DNA of 5,360 nucleotides from an uncultured Porphyromonadaceae bacterium. GTDB lineage: Bacteria; Bacteroidota; Bacteroidia; Bacteroidales; Muribaculaceae. Positions 1-5,360 of this stretch are shown in pieces. The DNA lies in assembly GCA_947178655.1 (NCBI GenBank), contig CAMWZB010000085.1:1-5360 (forward strand), in the 5' to 3' direction. Below the pieces are notes generated by a model. The model did no database searches and had not been told where the DNA came from. It saw only the letters and a program-made list of their open reading frames with translations. The position numbers and the translations under genes are program-made. Numbering within the stretch: the first letter of the stretch is position 1; each line of letters begins with the position of its first letter.

Positions 1-19
1 GTCTGTTAAGGAAGGTTTG

Positions 20-1339
20 TCATGAATTGATAGAAAGAAGATGCTTGCGGAGAGCAGGAACGGTAGGAGGGATTATGGTGGAGTGACGGCGCACGCTCAT
101 GAACCTTGTGAGCTGTACAGGAAGCTCGATGGAGCTGCCCGTGACGCGCGTCATGATGTCGAGCTGCTTGGCCGGATGTCCGGTGGCGAAAACCACCTTC
201 GGCACTCCGGGAGTCCCGTGAGCCACTGCGGCGGCATATGCTACCGCACCGTGAGGATCAATCGTGTAGCCGTACTCTGAGCGAAGACTGTTGATGACCT
301 CGGCTATACGGTCGTCGCTGACAGGGTCGGCGGCAAGTATGTCATCCTTCATCGCCTTGAGATCGCCTCCGTATATATGCTTGAGTCTGGGCCATCCGGA
401 TGGATGCACCATATCGATTGACGGTGCAAGAGTGCGCTTCGGATGGCGGGCGTCGGACATGCCTGAAGCACCGTCAAAGAGTGAAGCTATCTGATTGTTG
501 GAGTTCACTGCCGCGATAATGCGTCCTGCCGGAGTTCCCATTTTGACAGCCATGGCAGCAGCCACAAGATTGCTGAGATTACCGCAAGGCATTGAATATT
601 CGGCTTGCTCCGCACAGGGGACTTCCATGGCCACAAGCCTTGAATACGCATACATCGTGAATGTAATCTGCGGGAGCAGGCGAGCCAGATTGATGGAGTT
701 CGCGCCCGTCAGCCGGAAATCCGACATCGACGGGTCGGCAAGAGCTTTCTGGACAAGCTGCTTGCAGTCCTCGACGGTCCCTGCCACTTCGAGCGGATGG
801 ATATTCTCGCCCAAAGCGGTGAACTGCGACGTCTGCGAACGGTTGAGGGCGCCCTTGGGATAGAGCACGCACACACTGATTCCGTCAAGATTAAAGAGAC
901 CATTGGCTGCGGCAGCCCCCGTATTGCCCATCGTGGCCACAAGAACGTTGCGGCCACCCGAACGGCCGGCTCCGTCGAGGTGCTTCATAAGCCGTGCCAT
1001 GAAGCGCGCTCCGTAGTCCTTGAATGTCAGCGTCGGCCCATGAAAAAGCTCAAGCACATAAGCATCGTCGTGAAGCCTGCACAGAGGAGCGTCGAACGCG
1101 AATGCCTCGTCGGTGATTTTCTTGAGCACAGGAGCCGGAACATCGTTGCCAAAAAATGATGATGCCACCACGAAAGCTATCTCGCGCAGGCTCATCTCTC
1201 CTATATTGTTGAAGAGCGCTCGGGGAATAGCCGGGATATGCTCCGGAACGTACAGGCCGCCGTCCGGAGCCACGCAACGGTTGACTGCATCGGCAAGCGT
1301 CGCCGGGGGACAAGAGGAATTGGTCGATATGTATCGCAT
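20..1339 (-). CDS. thrC: Threonine synthase family protein, complete, with divergent active-site loops
   Basis: Threonine synthases use PLP to convert O-phosphohomoserine and water into threonine and phosphate, the last step of threonine synthesis in the cytosol. The 439 residues match the usual length and align end to end with the E. coli/Bacteroides-type enzyme. The N-terminal domain has APDGGLYVP (residues 24-32). HGPTLTFKD (100-108) places the PLP Schiff-base lysine at Lys107. Further matches are LYPKG (159-163), ANSIN (213-217), DPHGAVAY (361-368) and HPAK (388-391). Two loops are unusual: ATMGNTG (135-141) replaces the common ATSGDTG, and PCGNLSN (251-257) replaces PSGNFGN, the PLP-phosphate loop. 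I confirmed both on the DNA. The ATG at 1339 gives a family-typical N-terminus; no clear Shine-Dalgarno precedes it, as is common in Bacteroidota. The fold assignment is secure. Threonine synthase activity is likely but less certain; a paralogue with another PLP reaction is the alternative. No other threonine-pathway gene adjoins it on the visible side. Confidence 0.85.
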   Translation of the reverse strand: MRYISTNSSCPPATLADAVNRCVAPDGGLYVPEHIPAIPRALFNNIGEMSLREIAFVVASSFFGNDVPAPVLKKITDEAFAFDAPLCRLHDDAYVLELFHGPTLTFKDYGARFMARLMKHLDGAGRSGGRNVLVATMGNTGAAAANGLFNLDGISVCVLYPKGALNRSQTSQFTALGENIHPLEVAGTVEDCKQLVQKALADPSMSDFRLTGANSINLARLLPQITFTMYAYSRLVAMEVPCAEQAEYSMPCGNLSNLVAAAMAVKMGTPAGRIIAAVNSNNQIASLFDGASGMSDARHPKRTLAPSIDMVHPSGWPRLKHIYGGDLKAMKDDILAADPVSDDRIAEVINSLRSEYGYTIDPHGAVAYAAAVAHGTPGVPKVVFATGHPAKQLDIMTRVTGSSIELPVQLTRFMSVRRHSTIIPPTVPALRKHLLSINS

Positions 1340-1409
1340 TTCAGTGTACTTTCGATATTAACTTTAAAGTATGACAGCCGATATGGAGAACTGTCAAAAA
1401 ATTAACAAA
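1340..1409 (-). promoter_or_regulatory. 70-base AT-rich gap, possible promoter of the threonine synthase gene
   Basis: This is the only intergenic gap of note in the window, and it is richer in A+T than the genes around it. On the minus strand it contains TTTG (1395-1398) inside a TTGACA (1392-1397). About 23 bases further on lies TACTTTAA (1364-1371), a partial match to the Bacteroidota -7 element TAnnTTTG. The -33/-7 spacing is longer than usual and the -7 match is imperfect, so this is only a candidate. A 6-base inverted repeat (TGACAG 1372-1377, CTGTCA 1391-1396, 13-base loop) and a 10-base palindrome ACTTTAAAGT (1361-1370) also fall here. Neither is followed by a T-run on the minus strand, so I do not see an intrinsic terminator after the coiled-coil gene. 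Read-through into the threonine synthase gene is possible. Confidence 0.3.
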
Positions 1410-2771
1410 TCAAAAGAGTGAAAGTTGAGCGTCATTGTCGGGTTTTCGCGGTTTTCGCGGAGGTTCTTGATAGCCAAAGTCTACATCAGAGGTAAGAAGA
1501 GGGCTCACCTCGCCGGGTGCCGGCTCGGAGACGAACCACTCGGGACACTCGAAGTCCTCCTCGATGGCAGAGACATCAATGGCAGGAACAGTCGTCTGGG
1601 AGGACTCGGCCGGAAGCGAGAACAGGCCATTGTCTGAAGCGCCGGCACGGGCTTTTTCTGATGCGAGTTCGTCGCGCAGCTTCTTGTTCGTCTCTTTAAG
1701 ACGCGCTATGCGTTCGTCGCGTTTGCGGAGCATCTCCTCGACCTTTGTCATCTGTGCCTGAAGCTCGTAGACGTTGTCCAGAAGCTGACGGGCCTCAAGG
1801 AGCGAAGCCTCGGCCTTCTGACGGGCCTCACGTTCGGTCGCGAAGCTCGTCTGCATATCATTGTACATGGCCACATTCACGTCAAGCTGCGTACGGATAT
1901 CGGCAAGTGACTTCCTCGCCTCCTCCGCCTCGGCCTGTGCCTCTCCGGCAACCTTGCGGTGAGTGTCGTTCTCCGCCGAGAGACGGTCGCACTCGGCGAC
2001 AAGCCTGACACGCTCGGCCTCCGACTCCGCAAGAGCCTCAGCCTTTGCCTCTGCCGCCTGATCCGAGTCTTGACCTGCAGAAAGACTCCCATTGGTCGCC
2101 TCTGCAAGCTGTGCCTTGAGCGCCTCTATCTGAGCACTCATCTCCTCGACTACTCCGGGCTGAAAATCGGCCACTTTAAGTTTATTGAGAAGGCTGCGGT
2201 TCTCGAGTTCGAACTGTTCGCGCTGCGATTCTACATCGGCAAGCTGCCCTTCGAGGTCCTTGACCCTGTCGTCGAGAGCACGACGACGGCGCTCGGCGCT
2301 GAGTTGCTGCTCACGGATAGAACTGCGCTGATGCTCGAGCTGCTGCAACTCCGTCCGCAGGCGCGAACTCTCCTGTCGGGCATTGTCCGATGCCACCCGC
2401 ACTTTGCTCTCCGCATAGTCGCAGGCCGACTTTACTAACGAATCAAGATACGCGTTGAGCCCGGCATCAAGCATTTCTGACAGACGGCGGCTCTGAGCCT
2501 CAGGGTCGACACTGCGGTTGAGAAAGTCGGGAAGCGCCTCGTTGAACACAGCGATGACGCCGTCGAATATCTTCGCCTTCACCTCCGGGTCGATTTCCGG
2601 AGCCTGAAGCTCGTCCTGGCCGGAGTCCTGAGACATTTGCCCGGCGGCACTGTCAGGCTGTGTATGCGCATCGTCGTCGGAAGGCCCGCTTACGATCGCG
2701 TCGGCATACAGCTCGTCATCTTCGTCCGAGCCGAATCCGAATGCACGTTTTATCGATGATAGAAAACTCAT
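1410..2771 (-). CDS. Coiled-coil protein of unknown function with a C-terminal clamp-binding-like motif
   Basis: I recognise no characterised family, so function is unknown. The 453 residues fall into clear zones. There is a short amphipathic start MSFLSSIKRAFGFG (1-14), then an acidic, Ser/Asp/Gln-rich stretch (15-62) that is probably disordered. A predicted helical segment follows (about 63-130). A long coiled coil runs from about 132 to 375, rich in Glu, Ala, Arg, Gln and Leu, with a Gly/Ser/Asp-rich break near 226-238. The tail (376-453) contains an acidic patch with Trp412 (EEDFECPEW), DFGYQEP (431-437), the basic repeat PRKPRKP (438-444) and a terminal QLSLF (449-453). There is no signal peptide or membrane segment, so the protein should be cytoplasmic. 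Its ATG at 2771 overlaps the preceding gene's stop (ATGA), which supports this start and implies a shared transcript. The neighbour suggests a partner or scaffold of the receiver/ATP-grasp protein; that is inference. Confidence 0.88.
   Translation of the reverse strand: MSFLSSIKRAFGFGSDEDDELYADAIVSGPSDDDAHTQPDSAAGQMSQDSGQDELQAPEIDPEVKAKIFDGVIAVFNEALPDFLNRSVDPEAQSRRLSEMLDAGLNAYLDSLVKSACDYAESKVRVASDNARQESSRLRTELQQLEHQRSSIREQQLSAERRRRALDDRVKDLEGQLADVESQREQFELENRSLLNKLKVADFQPGVVEEMSAQIEALKAQLAEATNGSLSAGQDSDQAAEAKAEALAESEAERVRLVAECDRLSAENDTHRKVAGEAQAEAEEARKSLADIRTQLDVNVAMYNDMQTSFATEREARQKAEASLLEARQLLDNVYELQAQMTKVEEMLRKRDERIARLKETNKKLRDELASEKARAGASDNGLFSLPAESSQTTVPAIDVSAIEEDFECPEWFVSEPAPGEVSPLLTSDVDFGYQEPPRKPRKPDNDAQLSLF
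1413..1427 (-). other. C-terminal QLSLF, candidate beta sliding-clamp-binding motif
   Basis: The last five codons of the coiled-coil gene encode Gln-Leu-Ser-Leu-Phe, ending directly at the TGA. This exactly matches the consensus clamp-binding pentapeptide QL(S/D)LF of bacterial replication and repair proteins, which in E. coli DNA polymerases II and IV also sits at or near the extreme C-terminus. It follows a probably flexible Pro/Lys/Arg and Asp/Asn-rich tail, a setting in which a short peptide motif would be exposed. A five-residue match can arise by chance, and nothing else in the protein is a recognisable DNA-metabolism domain. Confidence 0.45.
1442..1459 (-). repeat. 9-base tandem repeat coding for PRK-PRK
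   Basis: GTTTTCGCG occurs twice in tandem on the plus strand (1442-1450 and 1451-1459). On the coding strand this gives the basic PRKPRKP stretch just before the terminal DNDAQLSLF. Nine bases keep the frame, so copy number could change without breaking the gene. It looks like a small recent duplication in a disordered tail. Confidence 0.7.
2768..2771 (-). other. ATGA stop/start overlap coupling two genes
   Basis: On the minus strand the bases read ATGA. TGA (2768-2770) stops the receiver/ATP-grasp gene and ATG (2769-2771) starts the coiled-coil gene. No clear Shine-Dalgarno precedes this ATG, so re-initiation by ribosomes finishing the upstream gene is the likely route. This would keep the two products in linked amounts. 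Confidence 0.85.
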
Positions 2772-5360
2772 TGTACGGTATCAGTTGTTAAATTAAGGTT
2801 TGATTCTGACCGGTCATACTCAGGCTTGACCACTATGCCGAGCCCGGAACGGCCATTGATAGCTACGGAGAGAGGGCGGTCGAAGTGCACCACGCGCACG
2901 AACTCGTCCTCGTAGACTGAGGGGAGCGAGTCGAGATAGGACGTGTCGTACCATCCCGAATTACCGGACGGATCGACGGTGAAGTAGCCCACTCCGAAAG
3001 ACGTGAGATTCTGAAAAAAGTGCGTCCCCTGGCTCGGCTCGATGCGGTAATTGCCCACGGCTGCCTCGACGATGACACGGGCCGCAGAGATGTCGGCCCA
3101 GCGCACAGGGATGCCAAGAGCCGAATCAGATGAGCCCCAGCGCCCCGGTCCGACCAGAATATAGCCTTCGCCGGCATTGGCAAATCCGGCATTGAGTTTC
3201 TGAATGACAGGGACAGTATTATTGTTGTTCAGCGAACTGAACTTCTCCGGACGCACATACACTATAGCGCGCACACCATCAATCATACCATTGCCCAGCG
3301 CAGTGGCAGTGCGTATGATTAGCTCCGAATCCGGACGCTCGAGCACCTCGTCATTGATGAGATTCTTCTTGTCGATGATAGGACGTATCTGAAGCCAGTA
3401 CAAATGCCCCTTGATGCCATCCTGTGTAGGCACTGCGCAGATATTGCCGGCGAACTCTATCTCTACCGGCCTCTGCATGGCCGACTGCCCCTCTCTGAGC
3501 ATGAAGTCGAGAGCCTCGGCAAGCGGAAGGACCTTGTCGCGGAGAATATTGGAGAAAGTGACCACCCGGCGCCAGCGCCCGTCCTCATAGTCCTTGAGAA
3601 CGCCGTCAGTAGGATCATAAGTCGACACCATATACCTCAGGGCACCGGTACCGGCGAAATCCTGCACACTCTTTTTGACCAGTGTAGACCCTTCGTCGAG
3701 TTGTATACTGAAATTCTCTGCCATATCAGGCGGCAACGCGAAGAGCCGCGTCTGAGTGTCGCGCAGTGCCAGATCGAGTGTCGACGTCTGAAGAGTATGC
3801 TCAGGATGAAGAGGAGAGAATCGCAGTCCGCGGCCACCGTCGACTATGTACTTGCCCAGTCCGACAGCCATCTCGACCACTCCATCCTCAGGCTCCTCGT
3901 CGCCAAGCGGATAGTAGTTGAGCGAGCGGCCGACTCCTGAGAACGACGGGAAGTAGTACCCCGAATGGTCCTCGCCTACGACCTCCTGTATTATAACTGC
4001 CATCTTCTCCTGATCGATGACATTGCTGGTCGCTGTCATATAGCTCTTGCCGGCCGCATAGAAAACCGATGCATACACACCCTTGATGGCATCGGTGAGC
4101 CAGTGAAGGCGCTCGCGCCCGTCAGTGCTGTATGGCACCATATATGTGGCGTAGATACCGGCGAACGGTTGATAGTGCGAGTCCTCAAGAAGGCTCGAAC
4201 TGCGCACCGCCAGCGGACGGTCGACCACCTCGAAGAGCGCCATGAGGTCCTCCTTCACACGCGCCGGAAGTTTCGCCCGAAGGAAGGCGGCCAGAATGTC
4301 GGCGTCCGACGCATCGCTCAGAGCGAGCGGATACAGACCGTTCTCCGCCATGAACTCGTCGAAGATGTCCGTGCACAGCACCACCGACCTGGGGATGGAT
4401 ATACTCAGCCCGCCGAAATTATCGCAGACAGGATTCTTCTTGATGATGCTGTCGACAAACGCCAGGCCGCGTCCCTTGCCGCCAAGACTCCCCTGCCCTA
4501 TTCGGGCGAAATTGGAGTAGTGGTCGAAGCGGTCTTTCTTGAATACAGCCACGACACCGCGGTTCTTCATCTTGCGGTACTTCACAATCAGGTCGAAGAA
4601 AAGCTGCTTGACAGCCGGTGCATCCTCGATACGGGTGAAGCGGTGACGCTTCACCACATCGGCGATAGGGAAAAGTGCACGGGAATACAGCCAGCGCGAG
4701 ATATCGTTACGCGAGGCATGATAGTACAGCGACTCGGCTGGGATGTCGAATATCTGCTTCTGCATATCCTTGAGATCCCGGATACGCATGATCGGTTCAT
4801 GAGTGGACGGATGGCGGATGATGAAATCGCCGAATCCGAAGTTGTCCATGATGGCATCGCCAAGGTCGACCGACAGTTTCTTTGAGTTCTTGTCTATGAA
4901 TATGCCGCCGAAAGGCTTGACGGCATCGGCATTTTCCACCTCTGAAGACTCGACAATGATGGGGAGATATGGGTCACGCTCTCGGAAATAGGCGCAGAGC
5001 TTCAGACCGGCTTTCCGGTCCTTCACGCCTTCTCGGGCGAAAGACACATCGCTGATGACTCCGAGCATCTTGCGCCCGAACTTCTCATAGAGCTCCACCG
5101 CCTCCTCATACGTGCGGGCAAGCATCACCTTAGGGCGTCCGCGCATACGAAGCATCTGCTCATGCTGATTGAGCGCTTCGGTGGAGAAGAGACGCGACTG
5201 CTTGAGTAGAAACTTATAAATATGCGGAAGAACCGACGAATAGAATCGCACCGAGTCCTCGACCACCAGTATGCACTGCACGCCCACATCGCTCACATCA
5301 TCGGCATTGAGCTTGTCCTCGAGGAGCTTTATGATGGCAAGAAGCAGATCAAGATTGCCG
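2768..5360 (-). CDS. Receiver domain / PEP synthase-like ATP-grasp fusion protein, 5' end outside the window
   Basis: A GTG at 5296 could be read as a start, but the frame stays open for 21 more codons to the window edge. Those codons encode a helix (LDLLLAIIKLLEDKLN) like the last helix of a receiver domain. I therefore treat the gene as truncated here, with about 863 residues visible. Counting from the GTG: a receiver domain (7-150) with acidic pair Glu13/Asp14, phospho-acceptor Asp83, Ser117 and Lys136; a linker (about 150-258); then a PPDK/PEP-synthase N-terminal ATP-grasp domain (about 260-640). The latter has GGKGRG (272-277), AVRSSS (363-368), FAG (378-380), QE (437-438), GLGKYIVDGGRG (479-490), VEIEF (611-615) and QIRP (636-639). 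The C-terminal region (650-842) has neither the GGxxxHAA phospho-histidine motif nor a PEP-binding barrel. It does have GPGRWGSSDSALGIP (716-730) and GTHFFQNL (757-764). The substrate is unknown; automatic annotation as PEP synthase would overstate the evidence. Probably a cytoplasmic phosphorylation-controlled ATP-dependent enzyme. Confidence 0.9.
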   Translation of the reverse strand, partial: GNLDLLLAIIKLLEDKLNADDVSDVGVQCILVVEDSVRFYSSVLPHIYKFLLKQSRLFSTEALNQHEQMLRMRGRPKVMLARTYEEAVELYEKFGRKMLGVISDVSFAREGVKDRKAGLKLCAYFRERDPYLPIIVESSEVENADAVKPFGGIFIDKNSKKLSVDLGDAIMDNFGFGDFIIRHPSTHEPIMRIRDLKDMQKQIFDIPAESLYYHASRNDISRWLYSRALFPIADVVKRHRFTRIEDAPAVKQLFFDLIVKYRKMKNRGVVAVFKKDRFDHYSNFARIGQGSLGGKGRGLAFVDSIIKKNPVCDNFGGLSISIPRSVVLCTDIFDEFMAENGLYPLALSDASDADILAAFLRAKLPARVKEDLMALFEVVDRPLAVRSSSLLEDSHYQPFAGIYATYMVPYSTDGRERLHWLTDAIKGVYASVFYAAGKSYMTATSNVIDQEKMAVIIQEVVGEDHSGYYFPSFSGVGRSLNYYPLGDEEPEDGVVEMAVGLGKYIVDGGRGLRFSPLHPEHTLQTSTLDLALRDTQTRLFALPPDMAENFSIQLDEGSTLVKKSVQDFAGTGALRYMVSTYDPTDGVLKDYEDGRWRRVVTFSNILRDKVLPLAEALDFMLREGQSAMQRPVEIEFAGNICAVPTQDGIKGHLYWLQIRPIIDKKNLINDEVLERPDSELIIRTATALGNGMIDGVRAIVYVRPEKFSSLNNNNTVPVIQKLNAGFANAGEGYILVGPGRWGSSDSALGIPVRWADISAARVIVEAAVGNYRIEPSQGTHFFQNLTSFGVGYFTVDPSGNSGWYDTSYLDSLPSVYEDEFVRVVHFDRPLSVAINGRSGLGIVVKPEYDRSESNLNLTTDTVQ
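2771..3349 (-). other. Unassigned C-terminal region of the ATP-grasp protein
   Basis: About 190 residues follow the ATP-grasp domain where PEP synthase and PPDK carry the swivelling phospho-histidine domain and PEP/pyruvate barrel. The segment from ATALGNGMIDGVRAIVYV to GPGRWGSSDSALGIPVRW faintly recalls the start of a swivelling domain (Gly-rich entry, then GRx-S-A-x-GIP). The histidine expected between them is absent. The two histidines present are His759 in GTHFFQNL (codon 3020-3022) and His804 in VVHFDRP. I cannot name a known domain here; a degenerate swivel domain is one reading, a lineage-specific domain another. Confidence 0.5.
4847..5278 (-). other. Receiver (response-regulator) domain within the ATP-grasp protein
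   Basis: The pattern is that of a CheY-like receiver. CILVVEDS forms strand 1 with the acidic pocket. ISDVSF carries the phospho-acceptor Asp (codon 5048-5050), followed by a Gly in KAGLKLC. LPIIVESSE holds the switch Ser, and FIDKNSK holds the conserved Lys. The stretch between helix 1 and strand 2 (about residues 30-55, with HEQMLRMRGRPK) is longer than in a minimal receiver. All phosphorylation residues are present, so the domain is probably phosphorylated by a histidine kinase not encoded in this window. Confidence 0.8.
5297..5360 (-). other. Possible end of a preceding, second receiver domain
   Basis: The in-frame codons upstream of the GTG give GNLDLLLAIIKLLEDKLN, a hydrophobic amphipathic helix resembling the last helix of a receiver domain, then a short linker into the complete receiver. 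This suggests tandem receivers, but the signature residues of the first would lie beyond the edge. Confidence 0.5.

Noticed and set aside
21..23. ATG overlapping the threonine synthase stop (ATGA), suggesting another coupled gene downstream
   Set aside because: The frame from this ATG reaches TAA after five codons, so it is not the start of a normal gene. Only 19 bases remain to the edge.
1372..1401. Inverted repeat TGACAG/CTGTCA with a nearby run of six A as a terminator
   Set aside because: On the minus strand the T-run precedes the stem instead of following it. On the plus strand the stem is followed by A, not T. The stem is only 6 bases with a 13-base loop.
1959..2438. 159-codon plus-strand frame antisense to the coiled-coil gene
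   Set aside because: Shadow of the repetitive Glu/Ala/Arg/Leu codons of the coiled coil; it has no independent support.
3965..4885. 306-codon open frame on the plus strand, antisense to the ATP-grasp gene
   Set aside because: It lies wholly inside a gene with clear domain motifs on the other strand. Its translation shows no recognisable motif, and long antisense frames are expected from biased codon use at this GC content.
5294..5296. GTG as the start of the receiver/ATP-grasp protein
   Set aside because: The upstream frame is open to the edge and encodes a helix fitting a preceding receiver domain, with no ribosome-binding site evident before the GTG.
2768..5360. Calling the large gene a PEP synthase (ppsA) or ppdK
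   Set aside because: Only the N-terminal ATP-grasp domain matches. The phospho-histidine motif and PEP/pyruvate-binding barrel are not seen, and a receiver domain is added.

Overview
This 5,360-base window holds three genes, all on the minus strand and read from right to left. It is densely coding. The only gap over 20 bases is 70 bases long, and no RNA gene, mobile element or CRISPR array is visible. The window suggests a Bacteroidota bacterium, probably Bacteroidales and perhaps one of the higher-GC gut lineages such as Muribaculaceae. The reasons are the large receiver plus PEP/pyruvate-dikinase-like protein followed by a coiled-coil gene (as I remember from Bacteroides-type genomes), the lack of clear Shine-Dalgarno sites, and a Bacteroides-like ThrC sequence. 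The family-level placement is a guess.

Right part (2768 to the right edge): a large signalling-type protein whose 5' end lies outside the window. It carries what looks like the last helix of a first receiver domain, a complete receiver domain with an intact phospho-acceptor site, an ATP-grasp domain of the PEP synthase / pyruvate phosphate dikinase N-terminal type, and a C-terminal region. That C-terminal region lacks the usual phospho-histidine motif and PEP-binding barrel.

Middle (1410-2771): a 453-residue protein with a short amphipathic N-terminus, an acidic low-complexity stretch, a helical segment, a long coiled coil and a disordered tail. The tail ends exactly in QLSLF, the textbook sliding-clamp-binding pentapeptide. 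Its start codon overlaps the stop of the dikinase-like gene in an ATGA, so the two are almost certainly co-transcribed and translationally coupled.

Left (20-1339): a full-length threonine synthase family protein (PLP fold type II). It keeps the PLP lysine, but two hallmark loops differ from the forms usual in this enzyme (ATMGNTG for ATSGDTG, PCGNLSN for PSGNFGN). It follows the coiled-coil gene after 70 AT-richer bases that may hold its own promoter. No other threonine gene is visible beside it.

The most notable points are the uncharacterised receiver/ATP-grasp plus coiled-coil gene pair, the clamp-binding-like C-terminus, and the altered active-site loops of the threonine synthase homologue.
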